Source: JAMBLL01 sp964460075 (lineage in GTDB: Bacteria > Actinomycetota > Acidimicrobiia > Spongiisociales > UBA5794). From it: a DNA stretch of 64,000 nt. Location of the stretch: NCBI GenBank assembly GCA_964460075.1, contig CAYWPC010000008.1, positions 22,865-86,864 of the forward strand, read 5' to 3'. Shown here piece after piece: positions 26,465 to 35,401 of the stretch. The notes below the pieces were generated by a model that did not search any database, had not been told where the DNA came from, and was given only the letters and a program-made list of their open reading frames with translations. Position 1 is the first letter of the stretch. Every line of letters starts with the position of its first letter. The translations under genes were made by a program, and so were the position numbers.

Positions 26465-26595
26465 TTCTCGGGAACCGATGAGCCGTATTGAGCGTCTAGT
26501 ACGTGTCCAGCCTAAAGGACCCACACCTTTGGGAGCATCCGTGGAATCCCATGTCGGTGCCTCAAGGACCAGGACTATGTGAAGGAATTCACAAC

Positions 26596-27528
26596 ATGAC
26601 AGCACGAACCGTATCATTTTCACCAACCGAGGTAGGCGACTCCCTGACGACCTACCTCACAGACATCGCAAACCACGAACTTCTCACCGCAGACGACGAA
26701 GTTGTGCTCGCTCAGGCAATCGAGACTGGCCGCGAAGCCGAGGAGAAACTCGAAGCTGGTGGCACAAGGGGTGCAGCGAAGGTCAAGCTGCATCGTGCAG
26801 CTCGTCAGGGCAAGGAAGCCAGAGATCGATTCGCCCAGGCGAACCTCAGACTCGTTGTCTCCCAGGCGAAGCGATATCGCAGCCAGTACGGCATCGAGTT
26901 CGTTGATCTCATCCAGGAGGGAAACCTCGGGCTCATTCGCGCCGTCGAGAAGTTCGACTGGCGAAAGGGCTTCAAGTTCTCAACGTACGCCACGTGGTGG
27001 ATCCGCCAGGCGATGCAGCGAGCCGTTGCCGAAAAGTCCCGCACCGTGCGGCTCCCTAACTCGCTCCATGACACGCTGCTGACGCTCAACGGCACCAGGA
27101 ACCGCCTGCTCTCTGAACTCGGCCGTGAGCCGACGTCTGAGGAACTCGCGTACGAGTCAGGTCTCAGGCTGGACCAGGTGCTCGAGGCACAACTGGTTGC
27201 GGATTCAGTATCTCTCGAAGCGCCTGTCGGCGACGATGGCGCAGTCCTCGGTGACTTTGTCGCACACGATGACGAGGATGACCCTGTACGCGAATCTGAG
27301 CGCGTGTCGACCATCGACGCGCTTCGCGAGGCGATCGACCGGCTCCCCGAACGCGAGGCCTACATTCTCGCCAAGCGTGTCGGATTCGATGACGGCCTCC
27401 CACGTACACACGAGGAGATCGGCAGGTTCCTCGATCTTGGCCCGACCAGGGTTCGATCACTCGAGAAGCAAGCCCTGTCACGCCTACGCCACCCGGCGTT
27501 CGGCCTTCGGCAGGAAGACGACTTCTAG
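26596..27528 (+). CDS. RNA polymerase sigma factor, sigma-70 group 1/2-like
   Basis: 310 residues from the ATG at 26596 behind AAGGA. Region 1.2 (DSLTTYLTDIANHELLTADD), region 2 (NLRLVVSQAKRYRSQYGIEF, then DLIQEGNLGLIRAVEKFDW and KFSTYATWWIRQAMQRA), region 3 and region 4 (LDLGPTRVRSLEKQALSRLR) are all present, with spacing as in primary-like factors. It is shorter than a full RpoD because region 1.1 is absent, so it is probably an alternative SigB-type or second principal-like factor. A strong terminator follows at 27550-27582. Which promoters it reads is unknown. Confidence 0.92.
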   Translation: MTARTVSFSPTEVGDSLTTYLTDIANHELLTADDEVVLAQAIETGREAEEKLEAGGTRGAAKVKLHRAARQGKEARDRFAQANLRLVVSQAKRYRSQYGIEFVDLIQEGNLGLIRAVEKFDWRKGFKFSTYATWWIRQAMQRAVAEKSRTVRLPNSLHDTLLTLNGTRNRLLSELGREPTSEELAYESGLRLDQVLEAQLVADSVSLEAPVGDDGAVLGDFVAHDDEDDPVRESERVSTIDALREAIDRLPEREAYILAKRVGFDDGLPRTHEEIGRFLDLGPTRVRSLEKQALSRLRHPAFGLRQEDDF

Positions 27529-27549
27529 GCCAAAGCACAAATAACAGAC

Positions 27550-27582
27550 AAGAAGGGCCGTCTCACATCGACGGCCCTTCTT
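27550..27582 (+). terminator. Rho-independent-type terminator after the sigma factor gene
   Basis: A perfect 13-bp stem (AAGAAGGGCCGTC with its complement) and a 7-base loop, ending in CTT, 21 bases after the stop codon. Confidence 0.8.
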
Positions 27583-27643
27583 CATGGCAACAGCAGCACT
27601 GCGGATCTCCGCTGGAATACCTGGCCGCAACACCGGCTAGAAT

Positions 27644-27661
27644 CTTGAGCGTTCACTCAAG
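27644..27661. promoter_or_regulatory. TetR-type operator before fadIJ
   Basis: CTTGAGCGTTCACTCAAG is an 8-2-8 inverted repeat with one mismatch, lying directly after TAGAAT (27638-27643), a likely -10 box, and 10 bases before the fadI ATG. It matches the site beside the TetR gene at 11180-11195 in both half-sites and spacing. Confidence 0.65.
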
Positions 27662-27671
27662 AATCGAGTTG

Positions 27672-28973
27672 ATGATGGCTTCTCCGAAAAAGCCGAGACG
27701 TGTTGCAATCGTCGACGGTCTCAGAACCCCATTCGCAAAGTCTGCTTCGGGACCGCTCAGCGGTCAGTCGACATTGGATCTGTCGAGCACCGTGGTGCGA
27801 GAACTGATCGCACGAAGCGGAATTGACGCTTCGACCGTCGACAGGCTCGTGTTCGGGTCCGTCGTCCAAGACGTCGACTCACCCAACGTTGCACGCGAGA
27901 TCGTCCTCGCAGGCCCTCTGCCCGACACCGTAGACGCCTATTCGGTGACACGGGCTTGCGCCACATCGACGCAATCGTTCGTCGATGGCGCTCAAGCGAT
28001 CCTGCTCGGTGACGCCGACATTGTGATCACCGGCGGGGCTGAGTCCCTGTCCAACCCACCGATCACGTACTCGGATGGGTTCACCGACGTTCTGCTCGAA
28101 GCGAACGCCGCTCGGGATCTCCCTGGAAAGGTTCGAGCCTTTGCACACCTCAGACCGAGAGACCTCGCTCCCCACACCCCAGCCATTGCAGAGCGATCCA
28201 CGAATGAGACGATGGGCGACTCGGCTGAGAAGATGGCCAGGGAGAATGGCATCACCCGAATCGAGCAGGACACGTTCGCTCTTCGGTCTCATCGCAAGAC
28301 AATCGAAGCATGGGAAGCGGGCATCTTCGACAACGAGGTCATGCCGTATCCGCTCCCTCCCCGCTTCAAGGACACCGTCGAGCAAGATACGATTCCCAGA
28401 GCCGACTCCACCTTGGAGAAGCTCTCAGGTCTCAAGCCCGTATTCGACCGAAGGTATGGATCGGTGACCGCCGGAAATTCGTCACCGCTGACCGACGGAG
28501 CTGCCGCCTTGCTCTTGATGGACGAGTCAGCGGCCAAGGCGCTGGGGTACGAACCGAAGGCGTATCTGGTGTCCTACGCCTTTGCGGCCCTTGACCCGAA
28601 CTGGCAACTCCTCATGGGTCCGGCGCTTGCAACGCCGGTCGCACTCGATCGGGCGGGCATGACACTCGGCGATCTCGACCTCATCGACATGCACGAGGCG
28701 TTTGCCGCTCAGATCCTCTCCAATGTCCAGGCATTCGCCTCTGACTCGTTCGCCAGAGAGCGGCTCGGCAGGGACAAGGCCATCGGCGAGATCGACTACG
28801 AGAAGTTCAACATCTATGGCGGGTCGATCTCGATAGGACATCCGTTCGGTGCAACGGGGGCCAGACAGATCATGACGATGGCGAACGAACTCGACAGACG
28901 TGGAGGCGGAACAGCCCTTGTCACGCAATGTGCCGCAGGTGGCCTCGGTGCCTCGGTCATCCTGGAGAGGTAA
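27672..28973 (+). CDS. fadI: 3-ketoacyl-CoA thiolase, trifunctional beta-subunit type
   Basis: 433 residues from the ATG at 27672, close to E. coli FadI. It cleaves 3-ketoacyl-CoA to acetyl-CoA and a shortened acyl-CoA. VTRACATSTQSFVDGAQAIL holds the nucleophilic cysteine, IDMHEAFAAQ and GGSISIGHPFGATGARQ hold the histidine, and VTQCAAGGLGASVIL the second cysteine. It is followed after three bases by the fadJ-like gene, so the two subunits are made together. The TetR-type operator in its promoter links it to the fadE-like gene. Confidence 0.92.
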   Translation: MMASPKKPRRVAIVDGLRTPFAKSASGPLSGQSTLDLSSTVVRELIARSGIDASTVDRLVFGSVVQDVDSPNVAREIVLAGPLPDTVDAYSVTRACATSTQSFVDGAQAILLGDADIVITGGAESLSNPPITYSDGFTDVLLEANAARDLPGKVRAFAHLRPRDLAPHTPAIAERSTNETMGDSAEKMARENGITRIEQDTFALRSHRKTIEAWEAGIFDNEVMPYPLPPRFKDTVEQDTIPRADSTLEKLSGLKPVFDRRYGSVTAGNSSPLTDGAAALLLMDESAAKALGYEPKAYLVSYAFAALDPNWQLLMGPALATPVALDRAGMTLGDLDLIDMHEAFAAQILSNVQAFASDSFARERLGRDKAIGEIDYEKFNIYGGSISIGHPFGATGARQIMTMANELDRRGGGTALVTQCAAGGLGASVILER

Positions 28974-28976
28974 GAC

Positions 28977-31127
28977 ATGCCATTCACGAACTTCCACTTC
29001 GAAATAGACGACCATGGCGTAGCGACCGTGCTGATCGACCGGCACGACGAATCGATGAACACCATTGGCGAGGAACTGCTACACGAGCTCTCAGACGTGA
29101 TCGACCGTCTCGAGGAGTCAGATGTCAAGGCGATCGTGATCGGATCTGCAAAGAAGGATTTCCTTGCAGGAGCAGACATCCGCATGTTCAGCAACGTGTC
29201 GTCTGCAGATGAGGTCGTCGATGCGCTCAAGGCGCTCCACAACGTCTTCGATCGAATCGAAGATCTCCACACGGTCGCAGGAAAGCCCGTTGTTGCTGCC
29301 ATCGACGGCGCCTGCCTTGGAGGTGGCCTCGAACTCGCTCTGACCGCCTCCACGCGGATCTGCACGAACAGTTCCGCTACACAGCTCGGCCAGCCAGAGG
29401 TGCAACTCGGGCTCATCCCCGCCGGGGGCGGCACACAGCGCCTGCCTGAGCTCATTGGTCTCGCTGCGGGCCTTGAGATGATCGTCGCAGGCAAGCCAGT
29501 GCGACCTCGCAAAGCACGAAAGCTAGCTCTTGTCGACGAGGTCGTCCCCGTCGAGGTACTTCTCGATGTGGCGAGGACGCGAGCTCGTGATGCAATCGAC
29601 CAAGAGCCGCCCGAACGCGTCATCGCGCTCAACGTCTCGCCTGGCAACTTGCAGAAGCTCGTCCTTGAGAAGAATCCTGCTGGCCGCAAACTGCTGTTCA
29701 AGAAGGCCACAGACATGATGATGAGCCGAACCGGTGGCCACTACCCAGCTCCCCAACGCGCCATCGAGGCAATCCGCATCGGAGCCGAACAAGGGCGCGC
29801 AGCCGGGGTTGCAGCCGAAATACGGTTCTTTGCTGAGTTGGTTCTCACACCCGAGTCTGAGGCGCTCCGCTCAATCTTCTTCGCAACACAAGAGCTGAAG
29901 GCCGACACCGGCGTGGACGGTGACGTCAAAGCACGAGACGTCAAGCACGTCGCCGTTCTCGGAGGAGGCCTCATGGGCGGAGGAATCGCCGCGGTGTCCG
30001 CCGTGAATGCAGGTGCCATCGTACGCATCAAGGAAGTCGACAATGCCGGGGTGGCACGTGGGCTCGGCTACGTGTCCAAGGTCGTGGCCAAGCGAGCCAG
30101 GCGGCGTCGGATGTCACCATTCGAGGTCGAGAAGATCATGAACAGGGTGAGTGGGTCTTCTAGCTGGGCCGGCTTCTCGAACACCGATATGGTGATCGAG
30201 GCTGTGTTCGAGGATCTCGACGTGAAGCGAACGATCCTTCAGGAGTCCGAAGCTGTAACGGGTCCCGACACCATCTTCGCGTCGAACACATCGTCACTCC
30301 CCATCACCGAGATCGCTGCGGTGGCTCAGCGCAAGGAGAACGTCGTCGGCATGCACTACTTCTCACCGGTCGAGAAGATGCCGCTCCTCGAGGTCGTGAC
30401 AACGGATGCCACCAGCGATGAAGCGACAGCCACTGCGGTTGCCTTCGGCAAAGCTCAAGGCAAAACAGTCATCGTCGTCAATGACGGAACGGCGTTCTAC
30501 ACGACCCGAGTACTTGGACCGTATTCGAACGAAGCGGCATACCTACTCGAGGAGGGAGCCTCCATCGAGGATATCGACGGCGCTATGAAGGAATGGGGAT
30601 TCCCCGTTGGGCCGTTGCTTCTCGCTGACGAGGTCGGCATCGATGTTGGCGCCCACATCGCCCTCATCCTCACCGACGCGTTCGGCGACCGGATGCGGGG
30701 ACCGGCGATGATGGAGGGCTTGATCGCCGACAACCGAAAGGGTCGCAAGAACGGCAGGGGCTTCTATCTGTATGACAATGGTGAACGCAAAGGCGTCGAC
30801 GAATCGGTGTATAGCGCCCTCGGACTCGGTCCACGGAGCCACGTCGACCAGCGTGACATCGCGCAACGAATGTCGCTTGCGTTCATCAACGAAGCCGCCC
30901 GCTGCCTCCAAGACGGTGTCCTGCGATCTGCCAGGGACGGCGACATCGGTGCAGTCTTCGGCCTTGGTTACCCGCCGTTCCGCGGTGGGCCGTTCTGGAC
31001 TGTTGACCACATCGGAGCAGACGTCGTCGTCGAGCAACTGATCGTCCTCGCAGCCAAGCACGGTGACCGCTTCGAACCTGCGCAAATCCTTCGCGACCAC
31101 GCAGCGTCAGGTGAGAACTTCAGGTAG
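28977..31127 (+). CDS. fadJ: Multifunctional enoyl-CoA hydratase / 3-hydroxyacyl-CoA dehydrogenase
   Basis: 716 residues. The N-terminal crotonase domain (1-200) has AIVIGSAKKDFLAGADIRMF and GACLGGGLELALTASTRICT, with GQPEVQLGLIPAGGGTQRLP for the second glutamate. A linker is followed by the NAD domain (HVAVLGGGLMGGGIAAVSAV near residue 323), ASNTSSLPITEIA and MHYFSPVEKMPLLEVV with the catalytic histidine, then two C-terminal domains (GPLLLADEVGIDVGAHIAL, and GYPPFRGGPFWTVDHIGADV). Two steps of beta-oxidation are carried out in one chain. GAGAGG before the ATG serves as the ribosome binding site. Confidence 0.94.
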   Translation: MPFTNFHFEIDDHGVATVLIDRHDESMNTIGEELLHELSDVIDRLEESDVKAIVIGSAKKDFLAGADIRMFSNVSSADEVVDALKALHNVFDRIEDLHTVAGKPVVAAIDGACLGGGLELALTASTRICTNSSATQLGQPEVQLGLIPAGGGTQRLPELIGLAAGLEMIVAGKPVRPRKARKLALVDEVVPVEVLLDVARTRARDAIDQEPPERVIALNVSPGNLQKLVLEKNPAGRKLLFKKATDMMMSRTGGHYPAPQRAIEAIRIGAEQGRAAGVAAEIRFFAELVLTPESEALRSIFFATQELKADTGVDGDVKARDVKHVAVLGGGLMGGGIAAVSAVNAGAIVRIKEVDNAGVARGLGYVSKVVAKRARRRRMSPFEVEKIMNRVSGSSSWAGFSNTDMVIEAVFEDLDVKRTILQESEAVTGPDTIFASNTSSLPITEIAAVAQRKENVVGMHYFSPVEKMPLLEVVTTDATSDEATATAVAFGKAQGKTVIVVNDGTAFYTTRVLGPYSNEAAYLLEEGASIEDIDGAMKEWGFPVGPLLLADEVGIDVGAHIALILTDAFGDRMRGPAMMEGLIADNRKGRKNGRGFYLYDNGERKGVDESVYSALGLGPRSHVDQRDIAQRMSLAFINEAARCLQDGVLRSARDGDIGAVFGLGYPPFRGGPFWTVDHIGADVVVEQLIVLAAKHGDRFEPAQILRDHAASGENFR

Positions 31128-31141
31128 GCAACCACACGGCT

Positions 31142-31267
31142 TCACCTGGGCTGCTGACCTTCGGCATGCCGTCTAGCGCGTTGCATTGCGCACCATTCGT
31201 GGAGAAAGTGCGCAATGGCATACGTCGAAAACAGCACCAGGCCACCAAAGACAACGAGCGACATCAT
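31142..31267 (-). CDS. Possible 41-residue membrane peptide
   Basis: A short frame from tandem ATG codons reads as one membrane helix (MSLVVFGGLVLFSTYAIAHF) followed by a basic tail with Arg-rich QRARRHAEGQQPR. It fills the 214-bp space between fadJ and the E2 gene on the opposite strand. GAGG lies two bases before the ATG. Codon use looks normal, but so short a frame can arise by chance. Confidence 0.3.
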   Translation of the reverse strand: MMSLVVFGGLVLFSTYAIAHFLHEWCAMQRARRHAEGQQPR

Positions 31268-31329
31268 GGCCTCAGCGTATCAACGTGGCTGACATCGCGA
31301 CCCTGCGTCGCGACCATCTGTCATCGGTC

Positions 31330-31335
31330 TACTGT
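31330..31335 (+). promoter_or_regulatory. Putative -10 box (TACTGT) of a leaderless promoter
   Basis: Six bases before the ATG of the E2 gene at 31342. Confidence 0.5.
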
Positions 31336-31341
31336 GGTGGA

Positions 31342-32511
31342 ATGCCGCACGAGTTTCGTCTTCCTGACATTGGCGAGGGCCTCACCGAGGCCGAGATCGT
31401 CCAGTGGTTTGTTTCTGAAGGTGACACCATCGAAGTGGATGCACCGGTCATCGAAATCGAGACTGCAAAGACATCGGTCGAGATCACGGCACCACACGCA
31501 GGAACCGTCCTCGCACTGGGCGGAGCACCGGGAGACACGATCAATGTCGGCGAGATCCTCTTCGTGGTCGGAGAGAAGGGCGAGACTGTGAAAGCACCCG
31601 TCGCCCTTTCAAGGGCGACGGCAGAGCGAGGAACGAGCGAGGCAGGGGGATCGTCGGTGGAACCCCCCTCGCCCGACGACTCGCTCGTCCCCCCTGAAAA
31701 GCCGACGGCAGGCGTCAAGGCCATGCCGGTTGTGAGGAAGCTCGCAGGGGAAAAAGGTGTCGACCTCACAACGATCGTAGGTACTGGTCCCGGCGGTGCC
31801 ATCACGCGGGCGGACGTCGAGAGGAGGGCTCAGTCCGGTGCGGCCCAACAGGTCACACCGCTCAGCCGGAAGCGCAAGGCCATCGCCCGCCACATGGCCG
31901 AGTCGTGGGCGACGATCCCGCACGTCACGATCCAGGCAGACGTGAGGGCAGAGGAGCTCCTTGCTGCAAGAAAGCTCCGCGCCTTCAAGGACTGGCCGAT
32001 CGAGCCCCTCGTTGCCATGGCGGTACTCCCGCTTCTCAAGCGGTATCGCGAATTCAACGCATCGATGCACGGCGACGCTGTTGCATACAGGGACCGCTAC
32101 AACCTCGGCTTCGCGATTGATACCGAGGCGGGGCTCATGGTCGTCGTCGTCAAAGATGCGGACCAGCTGTCATTCGACGAGATCGCTACCGATTTCGAAC
32201 GCCTGAAAGTCGCAGCCCTCGCCGGGACGCTCACGCCAGGTGAGGTCACAGGCGGCACGTTCACGATCTCAAACATCGGCGCACTCGGTGGAGGCCACGG
32301 CACGCCGATCATCCCTGTGGGAACAACGGCGATTCTGTCGATCGGAAGGGCGAAGGAGGTACCGGTCGCAGACGAGGGGGTGCTCGCATTGGGATTCGTC
32401 GCCCCTATCGACCTGTCATTCGACCATCGCCTCATCGATGGCAGCCTCGGCCAGCGCTTCCTCAACGACCTCGTCACTAATCTCACTGACGTCGCGGTCA
32501 TGCGTGTGTGA
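31342..32511 (+). CDS. 2-oxoacid dehydrogenase E2 (dihydrolipoyl acyltransferase)
   Basis: 389 residues. The lipoyl domain occupies 1-78 (PDIGEGLTEAEIVQWFVSEG, and IEIETAKTSVEI with the lipoyl lysine). The hinge at about 84-122 is unusual (see the repeat entry). The E1/E3-binding domain follows (PVVRKLAGEKGVDLTTIVGT, then GPGGAITRADV), and the catalytic core ends with DHRLIDGSLGQRFLNDL carrying the HxxxDG motif. It transfers acyl groups to CoA in pyruvate or branched-chain oxoacid dehydrogenase complexes; a branched-chain type is likely from length and single lipoyl domain. No E1 or E3 gene is in the window. Convergent with gcvP, eight bases apart. Confidence 0.9.
   Translation: MPHEFRLPDIGEGLTEAEIVQWFVSEGDTIEVDAPVIEIETAKTSVEITAPHAGTVLALGGAPGDTINVGEILFVVGEKGETVKAPVALSRATAERGTSEAGGSSVEPPSPDDSLVPPEKPTAGVKAMPVVRKLAGEKGVDLTTIVGTGPGGAITRADVERRAQSGAAQQVTPLSRKRKAIARHMAESWATIPHVTIQADVRAEELLAARKLRAFKDWPIEPLVAMAVLPLLKRYREFNASMHGDAVAYRDRYNLGFAIDTEAGLMVVVVKDADQLSFDEIATDFERLKVAALAGTLTPGEVTGGTFTISNIGALGGGHGTPIIPVGTTAILSIGRAKEVPVADEGVLALGFVAPIDLSFDHRLIDGSLGQRFLNDLVTNLTDVAVMRV
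31599..31688. repeat. Palindrome cluster inside the E2 hinge coding sequence
   Basis: CGTCGCCCTT and its complement form a 10-2-10 palindrome at 31599-31620. ACGAGCGAG at 31633-31641 pairs exactly with 31680-31688, and a G-rich/C-rich pair lies inside that. The whole stretch stays in frame and encodes a Ser/Arg/Glu/Pro-rich linker unlike normal Ala/Pro E2 hinges, as expected for a palindromic element inserted in a tolerant site. Confidence 0.5.
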
Positions 32512-32519
32512 CCGGTCGC

Positions 32520-35369
32520 TCAATCCTCGTAATCCTCGACCGGTGGGCAGGCACAAAACACGTTGCGATCGCCGTATGCGTTGTCGATGCGCCCAACCGG
32601 CACCCAGTATTTCCACTGACGAAGGCTTGCGACCGGGTACCCAGCCTGCTCCCTCGTGTAGGGACGAGACCATTGCTCGACCATGAGATCTTCTGCTGTG
32701 TGCGGGGAGTTCGCCAGCGCAGATTCCTCCGCAGACACCTCACCAGCCGCGACAGCGTCGATCTCAGCCTTGATCGCAATCATCGCGTCAACGAATCGAT
32801 CGATTTCGTATTTCGACTCTGACTCGGTCGGCTCGACCATCAACGTGCCCGCAACCGGGAACGACATCGTCGGGGCGTGAAAGCCGAAGTCGATAAGACG
32901 CTTGGCGATGTCCTCATTGGTGATCCCTGTATCGTGCTCGATACCACGGATGTCAATGATGCATTCATGGGCGACGAGGCCACCGGGTCCTGTGTAGAGG
33001 ACCCGGTAGTGCGGCGCGAGGCGTTTAGCAATGTAGTTGGCATTCAGGATCGCGGTCTCTGTCGACCTTCTGAGCCCGAGCGGCCCGAGCATTGCAATGT
33101 ACATCCACGATATTGCAAGCACGCCTGCCGATCCCCACGGAGCCGACGACACGGCGTGGCGCTCGCCGTCCACACCCGAGAGATTCGGCACGAGGCCGTG
33201 GCCTGGCAAGTACGGAGCAAGATGCGCCTTCACACCGATCGGGCCGACGCCAGGGCCACCCCCACCGTGTGGGATAGCAAACGTCTTGTGTAGGTTGAGA
33301 TGCGAAACGTCGGAGCCAAACGATCCCGGTTCGGCAATGCCAACCATTGCATTGAGGTTGGCGCCGTCGAGATACACCTGCCCACCGTGACGATGCACGA
33401 TATCGCAGATCTCGACGATCGACTCCTCAAACACACCATGTGTTGACGGGTAAGTGACCATGATCGCCGCCAGACGGTCCGCGTTGGCCTTGGCCTTCTC
33501 TTCGAGATCAGCCACATCGATATTGCCGCGATCGTCACATGAGACAACGACGACCTTCATCCCTGCCATCACAGCCGAAGCTGGGTTCGTGCCATGGGCT
33601 GAGGACGGAATCAGACACACATCGCGATGTGGCTCACCGTTCGCTTCGTGGTAGCCGCGGATCGCGAGCAGTCCAGAGAATTCTCCTTGGGCACCAGAGT
33701 TCGGCTGAACCGATACGGCGTCGTAGCCGGTGATCGAAGCCAGCCACGATTCCAGTTCGTCAATGATCTCGAGATAGCCGCTCGCCTGGTCGAGTGGCAC
33801 GAAAGGGTGCATATCGGTGAACTCCGGCCATGTGATCGGTGCCATCTCTGCCGAGGCGTTGAGCTTCATCGTGCAAGACCCGAGTGGGATCATCGAGCGG
33901 TCCAGGGCAATGTCTTTGTCCTGGAGGCGACGCAGGTAGCGCAGCATCTCCGTCTCTGAGCGGTATCGGTGAAACGTCGGGTGCTCGAGGAAGGTGGAAG
34001 TTCGCGTCAGACCTTTCGGGATCCCGGACGCTGTGTCGACAGCGGGCGTGGCGTCGACACCGAATATGTGGCAGAGAGCGTCAATGTCTGCCTCTGTGAC
34101 GGTCTCGTCAAGGGATACGCCGACGGTCGTGCTGTCGACGGGACGAAGGTTGATCGTGTGCTGTCGTGCCTTCGCAAGGGTCGCATCTGCATCCAGCACC
34201 TTCACCGTGAGCGTGTCGAACCACGAATCGTTGGTGATACTCACCCCGCCTGCGATGAGGCGGGCAGCGAGCTGGTTCGTCCACCCGTGGATTCGTTCCG
34301 CAATCTCAGTGATCCCTTCTGGCCCGTGGTACGCAACGTACAAACCTGCCATGACGGCGAGCAGCACCTGTGCCGTGCAGATATTTGAGGTCGCCTTGTC
34401 CCTCCGGATGTGCTGTTCGCGAGTTTGGAGCGTCAAGCGCAGGCCAGTTCTCCCTGCAGAGTCGACCGATACCCCGACGAGACGCCCAGGCATCGATCGC
34501 TTGTGGGCATCGCGCGTCGCCATGAACGCTGCGTGCGGCCCGCCGAACATCAGCGGAACGCCGAAGCGTTGCGATGAACCGATTGCCACGTCGGCGCCAA
34601 GCTCACCCGCGGGTATGAGAAGGGTTGACGCGAGCAGGTCGGTTGCAACGGCGACGAGGGCGCCTGCCTCGTGTGCACTCTCGATGATTGGCGCGATGTC
34701 GGGTATGCGGCCGGATGAACCCGGATACTGGAGCAGGACCCCGAACACAGCGCTCGGGTCTAGGTCCGTCTCGGGGTCCCCTACGATGATTTCGAAGCCG
34801 AGCGGAATCGCACGCGTCGTAACGACGTCGATGGTCTGTGGGTGACAGTCACGGTCGACGAAGAATGCTGTGTTCTTGTTGTTGCGACCGACCCGCTTGA
34901 TGAGCGTCATCGCCTCCGCCGCAGCAGTGCCCTCGTCGAGCAGGGACGAGTTCGCGATCTCGAGGCCTGTCAAATCGGTCACTGCCGTTTGGAAGTTCAG
35001 GAGCGCCTCGAGGCGTCCCTGGGATATCTCGGGCTGGTACGGCGTGTAGGCGGTGTACCAGCCAGGGTTCTCAAGAACGTTGCGCTGAATGACGCCAGGC
35101 GTGGTCGTGCCGTAGTACCCCATGCCGATGAGCGATCGGTACACGACGTTGTTGTCTGCGGCGCGCCTGATGCGCGTAAGGGCGTCGACCTCGCTCAATG
35201 GGCCATCGACAGACGGCAGCCGGTGCGAACGAATCGTCTCTGGCACTGCAGCGTCGATGAGGGCGTCGAGTGTTGGATGCCCTACGACCTCGAGCATGGA
35301 TGCAAGATCGGCCATCCTCGGTCCGATGTGACGCGATGCGAAGGCTCCGAGTTGGGGGTTTGCTGACAT
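32520..35369 (-). CDS. gcvP: Glycine dehydrogenase (decarboxylating), P protein of the glycine cleavage system
   Basis: 949 residues from the ATG at 35369 behind GAGGAG, the usual length of the fused P protein. It decarboxylates glycine and passes the aminomethyl group to the lipoyl H protein. Marks: FASRHIGP at the N terminus, GMGYYGTTTPGVIQRNVLEN, SSLLDEGTAAAEAM, and HLNLHKTFAIPHGGGGPGVG, with Lys695 as the PLP lysine. A tandem glycine riboswitch lies directly upstream. The T and H protein genes are not in the window, so this gene is regulated alone. Confidence 0.96.
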   Translation of the reverse strand: MSANPQLGAFASRHIGPRMADLASMLEVVGHPTLDALIDAAVPETIRSHRLPSVDGPLSEVDALTRIRRAADNNVVYRSLIGMGYYGTTTPGVIQRNVLENPGWYTAYTPYQPEISQGRLEALLNFQTAVTDLTGLEIANSSLLDEGTAAAEAMTLIKRVGRNNKNTAFFVDRDCHPQTIDVVTTRAIPLGFEIIVGDPETDLDPSAVFGVLLQYPGSSGRIPDIAPIIESAHEAGALVAVATDLLASTLLIPAGELGADVAIGSSQRFGVPLMFGGPHAAFMATRDAHKRSMPGRLVGVSVDSAGRTGLRLTLQTREQHIRRDKATSNICTAQVLLAVMAGLYVAYHGPEGITEIAERIHGWTNQLAARLIAGGVSITNDSWFDTLTVKVLDADATLAKARQHTINLRPVDSTTVGVSLDETVTEADIDALCHIFGVDATPAVDTASGIPKGLTRTSTFLEHPTFHRYRSETEMLRYLRRLQDKDIALDRSMIPLGSCTMKLNASAEMAPITWPEFTDMHPFVPLDQASGYLEIIDELESWLASITGYDAVSVQPNSGAQGEFSGLLAIRGYHEANGEPHRDVCLIPSSAHGTNPASAVMAGMKVVVVSCDDRGNIDVADLEEKAKANADRLAAIMVTYPSTHGVFEESIVEICDIVHRHGGQVYLDGANLNAMVGIAEPGSFGSDVSHLNLHKTFAIPHGGGGPGVGPIGVKAHLAPYLPGHGLVPNLSGVDGERHAVSSAPWGSAGVLAISWMYIAMLGPLGLRRSTETAILNANYIAKRLAPHYRVLYTGPGGLVAHECIIDIRGIEHDTGITNEDIAKRLIDFGFHAPTMSFPVAGTLMVEPTESESKYEIDRFVDAMIAIKAEIDAVAAGEVSAEESALANSPHTAEDLMVEQWSRPYTREQAGYPVASLRQWKYWVPVGRIDNAYGDRNVFCACPPVEDYED

Positions 35370-35401
35370 CGGCTGCTCCTCAGGGTACGACGAAACTCGT
35401 G

